Source of the DNA: Glycomyces fuscus
GTDB taxonomy: Bacteria; Actinomycetota; Actinomycetes; Streptosporangiales; Streptosporangiaceae
Assembly: GCA_002529455.1 (NCBI GenBank)
Contig: NYMS01000029.1
Coordinates: 124,001 to 188,000, forward strand
DNA: 64,000 nucleotides
Direction of reading: 5' to 3'
Shown here: positions 1 to 10,500 of the stretch, piece after piece
Numbering within the stretch: position 1 is the stretch's first letter
Layout of the letters: the number at the start of each line of letters is the position of its first letter
Notes under the pieces: generated by a model
Database searches by the model: none
What the model saw: the letters and a program-made list of their open reading frames with translations, nothing else
What the model was told of the DNA's origin: nothing
Translations under genes and position numbers: made by a program

Positions 1-96
1 ACGCCCACGGCCGTCGACAGCCGTGTCGTCTGTTTCGTGTTCACCACTCCGTACCCGGCTCTCACTCGACGTCGTCCACCATGAAGCAGGTGCCGG

Positions 97-756
97 TCAG
101 CGCCCGCCACGGTCCTCCTCCGAGGGGGACGCCCCGTCGTCGTCTCCACTGTCCTGGCCCTCAGCCCCGAGCATCTCGTTCATCTGCTCGATCTCGGCGC
201 GCTGGGCGTCGATGACCTGCTGAGCCAGCTCACGCGCCTCGGGGTTGGTGCCCTCGTCGAGTTCGGTCTGGGCCGTCTCGACGGCGCCCTCGTGGTGCTC
301 GATCATCATCTGGAGGAACATGGTGTCGAACTCCTCGCCCTCGGCCGCCTCCAGTTCCGCCATCTGCTCCTCGGACATCATGCCGGTCATACCGTCGTGG
401 TCCATGCCCTCCATGCCCTCCATGCCTTGAGCGGGCTCCTGAGCCCACGACTCGAGGAGGGCGTTGAGCTGGTCGATCTCCGGCCCCTGCGCCGCCTGGA
501 TCTCCTCGGCCAGCGCCTGCACCTCCTCCCCGCCCCGCCCCTGGGCCAGCTCCGCCATGGCGACGGCCTGTTCGTGGTGGGGGATCATCATCCGGGCGAA
601 GGTGACGTCCGCGTCGTTGAACTCTGCGGTCTCCCCTTCGGAGGACTCCGAGGCCGGAGCAGTTGGCTCCTCCTCCGTTCCACCGCAGGCGCTCAGGAGC
701 GCGATGGTGGTGAGAACGGTCGCGGCGGGCATGAACACACGCTTGAGGACGGTCAT
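97..756 (-). CDS. DUF305 family lipoprotein (metal-stress associated)
   Basis: 219-residue predicted lipoprotein. A signal peptide ends in the lipobox LLSAC with the lipidated Cys at residue 24. Two His/Met-rich helical motifs, MMIPHHEQAV (about residue 56) and MMIEHHEGAV (about residue 150), are the signature of DUF305 proteins, which form ferritin-like helical bundles and often sit beside copper-resistance genes. The C-terminus is a low-complexity acidic tail. The ATG at 756 is the only start that gives a complete signal peptide. Family call is firm; a periplasmic-side copper-handling role is inferred from the family and from the CsoR-like site and Cys/His-rich genes 2 kb to the right. Confidence 0.85.
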   Translation of the reverse strand: MTVLKRVFMPAATVLTTIALLSACGGTEEEPTAPASESSEGETAEFNDADVTFARMMIPHHEQAVAMAELAQGRGGEEVQALAEEIQAAQGPEIDQLNALLESWAQEPAQGMEGMEGMDHDGMTGMMSEEQMAELEAAEGEEFDTMFLQMMIEHHEGAVETAQTELDEGTNPEARELAQQVIDAQRAEIEQMNEMLGAEGQDSGDDDGASPSEEDRGGR

Positions 757-1060
757 GGTCGGTCAACCTCTCTGTCGTGTTGCTTCACCTCGTGGCGCTT
801 CGACCAAGCGCCACGTTCTGTGCGAGCGCGTTGGGCGCAAGCACCATGGGGCCCTACGAACTGGCCTGACGTGCTCGGATGAGTCTGAGTACACAGCATC
901 GGGGAGGACGCGGCCGGAAGCGCTGATGCCCCGAAACGACACGCGGAACGGACACGGGGACGAGCACGCCACCGATCGTCCGTACCACGGGTGGGGTCGT
1001 CAGGGGGACGGCTCGTGTACCTCACCGAAACCGTCCCCCGAGCACGGGCTCCGGCGGCGG
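757..1060. other. intergenic stretch, no supported gene
   Basis: About 300 bases between the start of the DUF305 gene and the stop of the NlpC/P60 gene. It should hold the DUF305 promoter. Open frames here lack family resemblance. No convincing operator or terminator was seen. Confidence 0.5.
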
Positions 1061-2068
1061 TCAGGGGCGTCGGGCTCCGACGAAGTGCTGGGCCCAATAG
1101 TCGGCGAGCCGCACCTCGGAGATGGTCTTGCCGCTGCTGGGGGCGTGCACCATCATTCCGTTCCCGACGTAGAGGCCGTTGTGCCCGAGGTCGGGGAAGA
1201 AGAAGAGGATGTCGCCGGGTTGGGTGTCCTCCCAGGCCACGGCGTTGGGCATGTCGTACTGGGTGTAGGTGGTTCGGGGGATGCCCACTCCTGCGGCGGC
1301 CCAGGACGCCTGTGTGAGGCCCGAGCAGTCATAGCCGTTGGGCCCGGTCCCTCCCCACTGGTAGGGCGTGCCGATCTTGCTGTAGGCGAAGTCGATCGCC
1401 GCACGCGCGTTGCCCGAAGCCGATCCGGTGTAGGTGGGCGCCGCACCCGTCGCGGACTCCCCCGCTGCCGTGGGGTTCTCCCCGTCGAAGGTCGCGAGGA
1501 GCTCCTCCTGCTCGGCGAGGGTGGTCTCCACCTCCTCCTTGCGTTCCTCGAGTTCCTCCAGCTGCTCGGCCGCCTCGTCGTAGGCCTTGTCCGCCTCGTC
1601 TTTGAGGGCGATCAGGCGCGCGTCGCTCTCGGCGAAGGCCTCCAGCTCTCTTCGGCGCGACTCCGAGAGGTAGGACAGGTCGGCGGACTGCTCGAAGATC
1701 TCGGACGGGTCGTCGACGAACAGCGCCGTGGCCACTGATTCGGGGTCGTTGGACTGGTAGCTGGTGTTCGCCAGCTCCGCGACCTTCGTGCGCAGCTCCT
1801 CGAAGCGCTCCTCCTCGGACCCGATCTGCTCGTCGAGGTCCTCGACCTGTGTCTCGGCCGCGTCGTACTGCTCTTGGGCCTCGTTGTACTCCTGGACGAG
1901 CGTGCTGGACTCTTGGAGCAGTTCCTCGACCCGCTCCTCGACCTCCTCCTTGGTGGGTTCGGGCTCCGCGTGCGCCACGGCGGTGGGCAGCAGCAGACCG
2001 CCAGCGGCCACGAAGGCCGCGGTGGTGAACATCCGGCTTACGGCACTCGTACGGTGCTCGTTCTTCAT
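1061..2068 (-). CDS. NlpC/P60 peptidoglycan endopeptidase with coiled-coil N-terminus
   Basis: 335 residues, secreted. Residues 1 to about 33 are a signal peptide ending near AHAEP. Residues about 35-200 are Glu/Gln-rich heptads (coiled coil), as in RipA/FtsX-dependent hydrolases. The C-terminal NlpC/P60 domain has the catalytic Cys in NGYDCSGLTQ (about residue 247) and catalytic His in the following GHNGLYVGNG region. It should cleave peptidoglycan stem peptides during growth or division. The start MKNEHR at 2068 is preferred over an upstream in-frame ATG at 2134 because it places the signal peptide at the N-terminus. It separates the two halves of the putative metal-stress group, so may be unrelated to it. 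Confidence 0.9.
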   Translation of the reverse strand: MKNEHRTSAVSRMFTTAAFVAAGGLLLPTAVAHAEPEPTKEEVEERVEELLQESSTLVQEYNEAQEQYDAAETQVEDLDEQIGSEEERFEELRTKVAELANTSYQSNDPESVATALFVDDPSEIFEQSADLSYLSESRRRELEAFAESDARLIALKDEADKAYDEAAEQLEELEERKEEVETTLAEQEELLATFDGENPTAAGESATGAAPTYTGSASGNARAAIDFAYSKIGTPYQWGGTGPNGYDCSGLTQASWAAAGVGIPRTTYTQYDMPNAVAWEDTQPGDILFFFPDLGHNGLYVGNGMMVHAPSSGKTISEVRLADYWAQHFVGARRP

Positions 2069-2335
2069 ACGGACCTCGTCGTCAGAGGCCACACCTCGGG
2101 GCATGGCCGGGGAAAGCGTGTACTGAGGGGTCACCCGTGAAGCGCGCAGGCGCCAGGGGCACGCACGGGTGCGGACGCTGCACGCGAGGGTGGTGGAAAA
2201 GGACGCGGCAAGCGGTCGCCGAATCAGCCGCAGGGCTCAGACAGGACCGGGCTCAACCGGTGCGGCTGGCCGTCTCACGGACGTGTGCGCTGAGAGGGCA
2301 CACGTGTGCGCGCCGGTGGAGGTGGGCCGGGCGTT

Positions 2336-2788
2336 CTACACCCGGCGCACGCACAGGGACACAAGTGCCCTGGTGCCGCCGAGGGGGAGGGTGCGGTGCC
2401 GTCGCGCTGACCGCGGAAGAGGGCGCGAAGTCGGCGCGGGGACGGGCAGGCCGACGAAGGCGAAGACGCCCATTCCCAGCAGGACGGAGGCCGAGAGCGA
2501 TCCGTTGCGCTGGTCGACCAGCACGGATCCGGCCTCGTCGCAGTGCTCCTCGTGGTCGTGCGCGGCGGAGGCGGCGGAGGAGGTCGTCTCCTCACCGCCG
2601 TGGCTGGAGGCGGCCACCGGGGCAACGGTGCTCCCGTGCGGAACCGCTTCGGTGTGGCACAGGGAGAGGGCCGCTACGCCGAACGCGAGCAGCACGACGA
2701 GCACGACTCTGGTCCAGAGACGCGGCGCTGCTTTCGGGACGGCGGTGGGCACGAATGCGAGATTACCCAAACAGTCAAGCGGTCGCAC
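2336..2788 (-). CDS. DUF6153-like small membrane protein, His-rich loop
   Basis: About 150 residues: a transmembrane segment near residues 27-45, an external loop rich in His, Asp and Glu (HDHEEHCDE), a second transmembrane segment near residues 95-115, and a basic tail ending in a short hydrophobic motif. This layout matches DUF6153 proteins, which commonly accompany DUF305 genes in actinomycetes. The GTG at 2788 is the longest start; GTG at 2752 is an alternative. It is divergent from the YHS-like gene, with a CsoR-like palindrome between them, so it is probably metal-induced. The family assignment is by architecture, not confirmed. Confidence 0.6.
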   Translation of the reverse strand: MRPLDCLGNLAFVPTAVPKAAPRLWTRVVLVVLLAFGVAALSLCHTEAVPHGSTVAPVAASSHGGEETTSSAASAAHDHEEHCDEAGSVLVDQRNGSLSASVLLGMGVFAFVGLPVPAPTSRPLPRSARRHRTLPLGGTRALVSLCVRRV

Positions 2789-2855
2789 CCATCACAGTGG
2801 CAACGAGGGACACCCCTTGCACCGCGCCTCCAAGAGGCCTACAGTTCCATCCAAT

Positions 2856-2872
2856 ATATCCCCTAGGGGTAT
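2856..2872. promoter_or_regulatory. CsoR-type copper operator (palindrome)
   Basis: ATATCCCCTAGGGGTAT is a 17-base near-perfect palindrome centred on CTAG with C/G tracts and AT ends. This is the form of actinobacterial CsoR operators, which are bound by the apo-repressor and released by Cu(I). It sits between the divergent DUF6153-like gene and the YHS-like gene, about 65 bases from each start. No csoR gene is in the window, so the repressor would act in trans. Confidence 0.65.
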
Positions 2873-2938
2873 TTATCCAAGATGGGGCGCACCCGTCCGA
2901 CGAAGTACCCGTCGCCGATTCCGCGAAGGAAGACGGGC

Positions 2939-3172
2939 ATGGAACCCTCTGGCAAGCCGCACCACGGCCACAGCCACGAACCAGCCACCGACCACGCCGC
3001 TCTCGTTCCGACCGAGGTCGCGGAGTGCCCCGTCATGTGCGGCACCATGGTCGTCAAGACCGAGGCCGAGGAGAACGGCCTCGTCCGGGAGTACGGCGGC
3101 CAGCTCCACTACCTGTGCTGTGACTCCTGCGGGGCTCTGTGGGACGCCTCGCAGGAGGAGTACGCCGGGTGA
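2939..3172 (+). CDS. small YHS/heavy-metal-binding-like Cys protein
   Basis: 77-residue cytosolic protein. The N-terminus is His-rich (HHGHSH). The rest is a compact domain with ECPVMCG near residue 30 and YLCCDSCGALWDA near residue 60, matching YHS-type zinc/copper-binding modules found alone or fused to copper ATPases. The ATG at 2939 has a purine-rich Shine-Dalgarno (GGAAG) at good spacing; the upstream ATG at 2882 does not. A CsoR-like operator lies just upstream. Probable role: cytosolic metal chelation or delivery (inference). Confidence 0.7.
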   Translation: MEPSGKPHHGHSHEPATDHAALVPTEVAECPVMCGTMVVKTEAEENGLVREYGGQLHYLCCDSCGALWDASQEEYAG

Positions 3173-3220
3173 CGGCAGTCCGTCCGTCAGCGCTGGCGCC
3201 CCGGACCGCAGGGCCAAAGG

Positions 3221-3255
3221 CGACTTACGAGTTGGTGCGTGATAGCGGGTGAGGC
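3221..3255 (+). repeat. IS5 left terminal inverted repeat
   Basis: 35-base terminal repeat containing GAGTTGGTGCGTGATAGCGG; one mismatch to the right copy at 4236-4270. Confidence 0.85.
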
Positions 3256-3285
3256 TCCGCCGGAGAGTCATGGCATGCTCAAGCC

Positions 3286-4309
3286 GTGGCGATCGAGCTC
3301 AACCGCGCGGTCCTGTCCCACCACTGGTTCACCGGCATCTCCCGGCACCACCTGGCCGCGCTCGTCGAGGAGCTGGCCCACCCCTGGGAGAGGGCCGTGG
3401 AGGACCACCGGCACCGGACCCGGGGCGGGACGAGGAAACGGGCCGCCGGGGCGGGTGCCCGACACCGCCTGGTCTTCGTCGATCGGCTGGTGGCCACCCT
3501 GATCCACCTGCGCCACGACCTGCCGCACGCGGTCCTGGGCCTGCTGTTCGGAGTGGACCGCTCCACCGTCACCCGGGCCGTGGGTCAGATCCGTGCCCTG
3601 TTGGCCGAGCGCGGATGCGCGGTCCCGAACCGTGCGGGGGTGCGTCTGCGCACCTTGGAGGACGTCTTCGCCCACGCCCACGCCGAAGGCGTCGAACTGC
3701 GGTTGGACGCCACCGAGGTCCAGGTGCGCAGGCCCCGGGCGGGCCGGGGCGGGCGACGGGCGTTCGTCTCGGGAAAGAAGAAACAGAAACACGATGAAGG
3801 CCACCATCGTCGCCGACCACCAAGGGCGCACGTTGTGGACCGACGCGATGCGCCCCGGGAGGATGCACGACGCCACCGCGGTACGCACCGCGGGCATCGA
3901 CTCCTGCTTCAGGCATTTCCCCGACGTGGAGGTCCTGCTGGACGACGGCTACCTCGGTCTGCGACGCGACCACCCGGGAAAGGCCATCACCCCACCGCGC
4001 AAACCGAACAAGAGTGCTCTGCCCGAGTTCCACGAACGGTGGAAACGCCACCGCCACGCGCACTCCTCGGACCGCATCACCGTCGAACACGCCCTGGCCG
4101 ACCACAAACGCTGGAAGCAACTGGTGCGCTGGACCCACCGGCGCGAGAACCTCCCGGCCACCTATCGGGCCATCGCCGGACTGGTCTCCGACCGCACCGT
4201 GAACACCTGGCCAGTGCCACGAGCGGGGCCACCATGCCTCACCCGCTATCACGCACCAACTCGTCAGTCGGTCCGGCGGACCACTCGGAGCGAGTCCTAC
4301 GGCAAATAG
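3286..4309 (+). pseudogene. IS5-family transposase, frameshifted
   Basis: Starts with GTG at 3286. The first phase carries the N-terminal HTH_Tnp_4-like region (VDRSTVTRAVGQIRALL) and the first catalytic Asp in LDATEVQV, then reads SGKKKQKH. Homologous sequence resumes one phase later (NTMKATIVADHQGR) with the second Asp in LLDDGYLG and the final Glu in VEHALADHKRW. Removing one A near 3786 restores SGKKKQNTMK. So this is either a +1 programmed frameshift, known in some IS5 subgroups, or a disabling insertion in an A-rich tract. The two phases overlap, so both remain possible. Confidence 0.8.
4236..4270 (-). repeat. IS5 right terminal inverted repeat
   Basis: Reverse-complement partner of 3221-3255. 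The second-phase transposase frame runs through this repeat and stops outside the element at 4307-4309. Confidence 0.85.
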
Positions 4310-4544
4310 CGCGGAACTTATTCCTGTTCCTGCCAGGCCAATAAAAGCGACCGTTCGAGACTTGGAAGGTTGGGAGCTTGTGGGTCTTGCAGTAGGTCTC
4401 GATACTGCGGCGCTTGGTGGCCGAGAGACTGTTCGAAGTGACCATGACGAGCTGGTCAACCCGGAACGTCTCGCCCGCGTTCCAGAACTTCTTCCACGTC
4501 TTGTGACTGCTCTTCAGGTTGTCAAGGGAGTCACCGGTGGTCAC
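4239..4544 (-). pseudogene. small gene coupled to the giant gene, 3' end cut by IS5
   Basis: Starts with GTG at 4544; the giant gene's TGA stop (4541-4543) overlaps it as GTGA, so translation is probably coupled. About 90 native residues remain (DNLKSSHKTWKKFW to NRNKF...), basic and aromatic, without a signal peptide or membrane segment. Native sequence ends at the IS right repeat, after which the frame reads repeat sequence until 4239. I do not recognise the family. Position directly after a giant secreted-type protein suggests an accessory or immunity role, but nothing in the sequence proves it. Its codon use is noticeably less GC-rich than its neighbours. Confidence 0.6.
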
Positions 4545-7500
4545 GAGGACTCCTCCCCGGTCACTGGTCCACTCAGGACGGGCGGGGTCTGCGTGTTGAG
4601 GGCGTTGTGGAACACGTCCAGGAGCGAGTCCGCCGCGGGGTGCGCCCCCGGCTCCCGCTCCGTCCGGTCGCCCGGGGGCGCGCCGGTCGCGGGGCCGGGC
4701 GCCTCCGCTGGGGCCGGCTCCGTGCCGTCGGTGCCGGCCAGTCCCAGTCCGCGGGCGAGGGAGTCGAGGTCGGCGCCGCTCATGCCGGTGCCGTCCCCGT
4801 CCGGGCCCCGCACCTCTCCGGTGCTGTCGGTCACGGCGAGAACGGTCGTGCGGGAGGTGTTTCCCGGGTCGGTCGGCTCGGCCGCGGGGGCCGTGGCGCG
4901 CGGGCCCGGTTCCGTCGTCGTGCCGCTTCCGTCGGGCGCTGCCGGGGCCTCCCGGGGAGTGAGGCCGAACACCGGGCGGAGCTGGTCCCCCAGCGGTGCG
5001 CTGGAGGTGGGGCGGGCCGGAGCCGGCGGCGGGGCGTCGGGCGGGGTGATGCCGGCGAGGTGTGCGGCGGTGGCGTTGGTCGCGGTGGTCCAGGCGGCGA
5101 CGGCGTCGTTGTAGGCGCCCAGGGCGGTGCGGTAGGCGGTGTCCTGGGTTCCGTAGGCGCTGCGGGCGTCGTCGAGGGCCGCGCGGTTCGCGGGTGTGGG
5201 GTCGGCGGCGTGGGCCTCGTGCGCGTCGAGGTAGGCCTTGACCAGCGCGGGGAGTTTGGCGCGCTGCTCGGTGTAGGCGGCCTCGGCGTCGGCCATGGCC
5301 TTGGCGGCGTCGTACTCGGCGGTGATGGGCGCTTCGGCGGCGTCGGCCTGTCCGGGGGTGAGGACGCCCAGGGCGACGGCGTCGCTCCGGGAGATCCAGG
5401 CACTGGTCCTGTTGGTGTGGTGGGAGGTGAACTGCCGGGGGGCGGTGCCACCGAAGAACGTCTTCTCGTCGGTTCGGGCGCCGGTGGTCCAGGTGGTGTC
5501 GAACTCCACCAGGTAGGCGGTGCCGAGCCGTTGGCGCTCCATGTCGGAGGGCTCTCCGCTGGCCAGGCCGTCGCCCGTGGGCGAGTCACCGGTGATGGTG
5601 CGGGCCGTGGCCTCTCCGGAGCCGGTGAGGTAGGCGGCGCGGTCGCTGTCGTCGGGGTCCACGGTGTGGTGGCCGGTGGGCCGGAAGGCCGTGGTGGCGG
5701 TGGTTCCGCCGCCCTGGGAGCGGCTGTGGGAGACGCTCCGTCCTTCGGCCTCCTTGTGGACGAGCCGGGCGTCGGGGCGCGCGGTGACGATACGGGCGCC
5801 GGTGAAGTCGGGGGTGGCGGCGACACGCCACTGGGTGCGCCCGATCCGCAGGATGTCGGTACCGGAGGGGCGGCCGAGGTTGTGCGAGAGGAGGCCCTTG
5901 AGGGCCACGGGGTTGAGGGAGTTGTCGATGGGGGTGTAGCGGGGGTCGAGTCCGAGGTGGTCGGCGATGTGGCGGCGGGCGTCGTCGGTGGCGCGGGCGT
6001 GGTGGGCGCGGAGTTGGTCGAGTTGCTCAGCGGTCGGGTCGCCTCCGAAGTCGGGGGCGGCCGGGGGCTCCCAGCCGAGCGACGCGGCGACGGTCCGCAG
6101 CGCGGTGTCGCGCAGGTCGGGGCCGTGGACGGCGGTGGGCATGATGACGGCGTCGCGCAGCGCGTCCGGCGGCGGGGCGAGCTCCCCGGTGGCGGTGGTG
6201 ACCGCGCCCGCGAGGGTGTCGCCCGCGCGGGGGCCGGCGGTGGGAGGCGCGGGCACCGTGTCCAGCGGTGCGGCGGGCGCCGCCGGCGGGGTGAAGTCCA
6301 GCGACGAACCCAGGTGGAAGGTGCGTACCCGTCCTCCGTCCACCGTCGCCGTCTCCACGACCAGCGACTTGTACTCCAGGTACGGCGCCCTCTCTCCCCG
6401 CCTGACCCCCGCGGTGGGCACGAGCCCGTCGCCGTCGACCTCGATGGTCAGGGTCAGGGACGCGTCCTCCGTCATCTTCACGTAGGGGCCGGAGGACTCC
6501 ATCACGATGGTGTGGGTGGTCTCCGATGACGAGGACAACCCCTCGGACGCGTTCCGGGTTCCACTGGCCCCCGCGGCGGGCGAGGCGAAGAGGAGGCTGC
6601 TGTCCGGCGGCCGGTCACTGCCGCCGTTCATGCCGCTGGGTTGCCAGGGGACGAAGCCCAGGCCCGTGGTGTGCGAGGTCTGCCGGGAGTCCTGGTGCGA
6701 GTGCTCGGCCTGCCAGGAGTGGGTCTCTACGGTGGCGGCGGCCGAGGTGACGTAGTCGACCCGGGGGTTGGCCCTGTCCAACTCCACCAGGACCCGTGCG
6801 GGCTTGGAGAAGTGGGCGTTGCGGTCCGTCGACACGACGTTGACGGGGATCGGCGGGAGCGCGTCCGTCGCGGTCCCCAATTGCTCGGAGAGGGTCACGA
6901 GCAGGCGCTCCTTGCCCCCGCGGCTGAGGGTGAGCCCGTGGGTGCGCAGCCTCGTCTCCAACGCGTCCACGGCGCGGGTGGGGTCGACGGGGAGGGCCTG
7001 CCTGCCCGCGCTGTCGAATCCGGCGCGGACGCGGGCGTGGGGCGGTGGTGTGGGGTTGGTCTGGGTCGAGGGTTCGGGTGCGCCGTCGTCTCCGTGGGTC
7101 ACGGCGTCGGTGATGATGCCGGCCTGTTCGGCGTCGCGGGCGGTGATGTAGCCCGAGACGAGGTCGTCGACCCGGGCCTTCCACCCGGCGTACCTGTGGG
7201 TCCACCAGTTGGGGAGGTTGAGGCCGCGGTGCTTCTTGAACTCCCACGCCTGCGCGATCGCGCCCGCGGCGGTGAAGGCGTAGACGGCCGCCGCCTTGGG
7301 CAGCAGGAGGAGCCCCGAGGCGGAGGAGACCCCGGAGTCCGTGGTCTCGCCGCGGCGGAAGAAGCTCCTGTTGTGGGAGGGGCCGGCTATGGGGATGATG
7401 CCGTCGGCGGTGGACCGGTCGACGCCGGATGCGGCCCCGCCCTCCTCGATGGAGTTGGTGGTCCCACCGGCGAAGCCCGTGAACCGGGCGAAGAAGCCGC

Positions 7501-10500
7501 TGATCCTGGTGACGGCGGCGGACGCCGTCGACGACGTCTCGGACTGGACGGTGACCTGTGCCTTGGTCAGCCTCAGGTCGGTGATCTCACCGACCGTGAC
7601 CTTGGTGACCCCGGTGGCCCGCATGTCGTTGGGGGACAACCAGGTGCCCCGCATCTCGATCCGCCTGCGGCGGCCCGATTCCGCGAAGGACGCGGGATCG
7701 GAGGCCACCGCGGTGGGGGACATGAGGTTGGAGAGGAGGGTCGATCCGCCGACGCCGTCCAGGAAGGAGGAGAGCTTCATCCGCCCCCCGTCCGACCAGA
7801 ACCGGCGCGGACGGGAGAACACGTCGAGAGTGCGGCGCAGGAGGTTGCGGCCCGGCCCCGTGTCGCCCGCCTCCCGGAGCAGGGGGTTGACGTGCTCGAT
7901 GATCGCGCCGTGGTCCAGCAGGACACGCGTGTTGTCGGTCGGCGGGTCGGCGGGGGCCTCCCCCTCCGCTCCGGAGGTCCGCGAGGCCTCTTCTGCCGGT
8001 GCGGTCCCGGTCCCGTCCTCGGTGCCCGGGGCGTCCTCTTCGGGGGAATCGCGGCGTCCCGGGCGGGGGTCGAGCATCTCCCGCGCCTCTTCGGGGGTCA
8101 GTCCCGACCGCTCCCGGTCGGCCCTGTCCGGATCCGGCCGCGCGGAGACCAGGTTGTCGCCGACGGTGGTGGCCGTGACCACGGAGTAGGTGGCCTTGAT
8201 GGGCCGGTCCAGCAGGTCCGTCCCCCGGCTGGTGCTGCCGGCCTGCTCCTCGGCGTCGTGGTCGTGCAGGCGGGCGCTGAGGACCACCTCGCCGCTCCAC
8301 CGGTCCGAGCCCTGGGGGAAGAACAGGCGGGCGTCGGACTTGTGCTCCAGGCCGTACGCCGCGTCGAAGTGGTCGACCCGGTTCCAGCCCGCCGAGGCCA
8401 TGAACCCGCCGAGCAGCCGGGCGAACCCGCGGGCGTCGCCCTCGGCCGAGCGCACCATGCCCGCACCCGCGGAGGCGGCGAGGGTGAACGCGCTTCCGGT
8501 CGCGGACTCGGTGGAGGCCGAAGCGGTGCCGCGCACCCGAAGGCCCGTCTCGACGGTGCTCTTCCCGTCATGGGACAGCCGTCCAAACTCCGCGTGCAGC
8601 CGGACGGTGACCGTGTTCGGGCGGAAGAACTCCTTCAGCTTCGCCATCAGGGTCGGGTCCACCGTCGCCGACTCCCGGAGCCGGACGGGCAGGCCCTCCC
8701 CGGGGCGGGCGAGTCTTTCGAGGTCGTCCTTTCCCAGGGTGCTCTGGAGGGTGTCCCGCACCAGCATCGTGTTCTTGTAGGCGGTGTCGTAGGAGCGGCG
8801 GAACCCCCAGCGCTCACGGAACGAACGCTCGAAGTAGGAGGCTTCCTCCCGTCCGGGCCTGCGGGCGTAGGTGTCCCGGTCGCGGGCCAGCTCGGGTATG
8901 ACCAGTCCCGGGCGCTCCCGCGCGATACCGGCCAGCACGTCGTCCAGGTACCGGTCCAGGACGCCGCGCCGGTCGTCCGACGTGACCGGCGGCGTCGACT
9001 CCCCGGAGGTGTCCGGGCCCTCGGTTCCCCCGGGGCCGTCGGCGTCCCTGCCGTCCCCGGTCCCGCCGGAGCCCCGGTCGGCCGCCTGCTCACCGTCGCT
9101 CCCGCCGCCGGGGGCGGGGCCGCTCCACTCCAGGCCGAGGAAGTGGGACCCCCGGAAGTGGACGGGGTTGTCGGTGTCCAGGTGCGGGAAGGGCGGGCGC
9201 CGCTCGGCCTCGCTCCCGTCGTCGGTAGGTTCCTCGCCCCGTGCCGCCCGGTCCAGCTGGCCCGCGGTCTCGCCGGGGAGCAGCTCCACACCGGTGACGG
9301 TGAAGTGGTGGGGCGCGGCCTCGCCCTGGACGTGAACGAACAGGTCGTGGGAGGCCTGGTAGGCGGCGAACCTCTCCGTGGAGGAGACGTAGCGGCTGAG
9401 GGACCGGTGCTCGCCCGAACCGGAGGCGTTGTGGCTCTCGGAGTGGAGGGACTGCCACCAGGTGGCCTCCACATGGGGGGCGTTGATACGGAGCGTGCCG
9501 CCGGAGGGGAGTTCGGCCACCAGGCCGAAACCGGTTCCCCCCGTCAGGGTGAAGCTCGTGTTGCGGCTCTGGGCGAGGCTGGTGCCGTCCTTGACGCTCT
9601 CCTTGAAGGTCGCGTCGTCGATCAGCGGGCTGTGGTCCTTGATCCGGTAGTCGCGCGGCCTCGCCGAGAACTCCATCATCACTTCGCCCAGGCGGGGGTG
9701 GGAGGCGCTCACGGTGACCGGCCCCCGGTCCAGATGGGGGAGGTACTCCTGGAAGGAGTCGTTGTCGAGGACGTGCCGGATCTCGTGCTGCCACCGCGCG
9801 ATGTCCTGGCCGGTGCCCGGCCCGGTGAGGTCCTTCATCCACTGGACCGCGGCGTTCGCGCTGGTCGCCTCCCTGTTCAGCCGATAGGTGTCGGACACCA
9901 GGTAGTCGGCGACCCAGGAGCCCAGGTCGGTGTGCGCGGGTCCTCTCCCGGCCGGAGCGCTCGGTGTGACGCTGTGGACGGCGATGGGCAGGCCGCCCGT
10001 CGGGCCGAGGTTGCGGGGCCGGCGCCCGGGGCCTTCCCCTTCCCCGGCGCCCGGGGAGAGGTCGATGTGCCCCGGCATCCCGTCGGGCCGCCCCTGGACC
10101 TCGCCGGCCAGGGTGAAGACCATGCCGTCACGGATCACCGAGGAGCCAACGGGGAGGTCCACGGCGGGCGGAGGGGCCTCACCGGTGTCCCTCCCGCTGG
10201 TTTCGCCCGCGGCGGGTGCCGTCCCGGCCCCTTCCGGCCGCGCGGTCACCTCGGCCCACACCCGTAGGTCGTTGGCGTAGAACTCGGGCTTGGCGAAGGT
10301 CGTGTACTCGATCTTGGAGGCGGCGGTGGTCGTCCCGCCGTGGGACGCCGCGCGCTGCCCGCGGGAGAAGCTGCCGCCGGCCGTCACCCACGGTCCCGCC
10401 GCGGACCCGGTGACGTCGCCGAGCAGCAGCGGGCTTCCCGTGAAACGCGCCGCGAGGATACGGCGCGGGTCGTAGGACGATGAGCCCCCGGTGGTGGCGG

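Larger units (their letters stand above)
3221..4270. mobile_element. IS5-family insertion sequence, ~1.05 kb
   Basis: Bounded by inverted repeats at 3221-3255 and 4236-4270 that match at 34 of 35 positions (the innermost 27 are identical). It encloses an IS5-type DDE transposase read rightward. No matching direct repeats flank the repeats: taking the ends just inside, the flanking triplets are TTA on the left and TCA on the right. Non-matching flanks suggest a rearrangement or deletion across this IS rather than a simple insertion. It truncates the small leftward gene at 4239-4544. Confidence 0.85.

Noticed and set aside
2069..2335. Possible c-di-AMP (ydaO-type) riboswitch upstream of the NlpC/P60 gene
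   Set aside because: Such genes often have one, and the leader is long enough, but I could not find the conserved core motifs. A covariance-model search would settle it.
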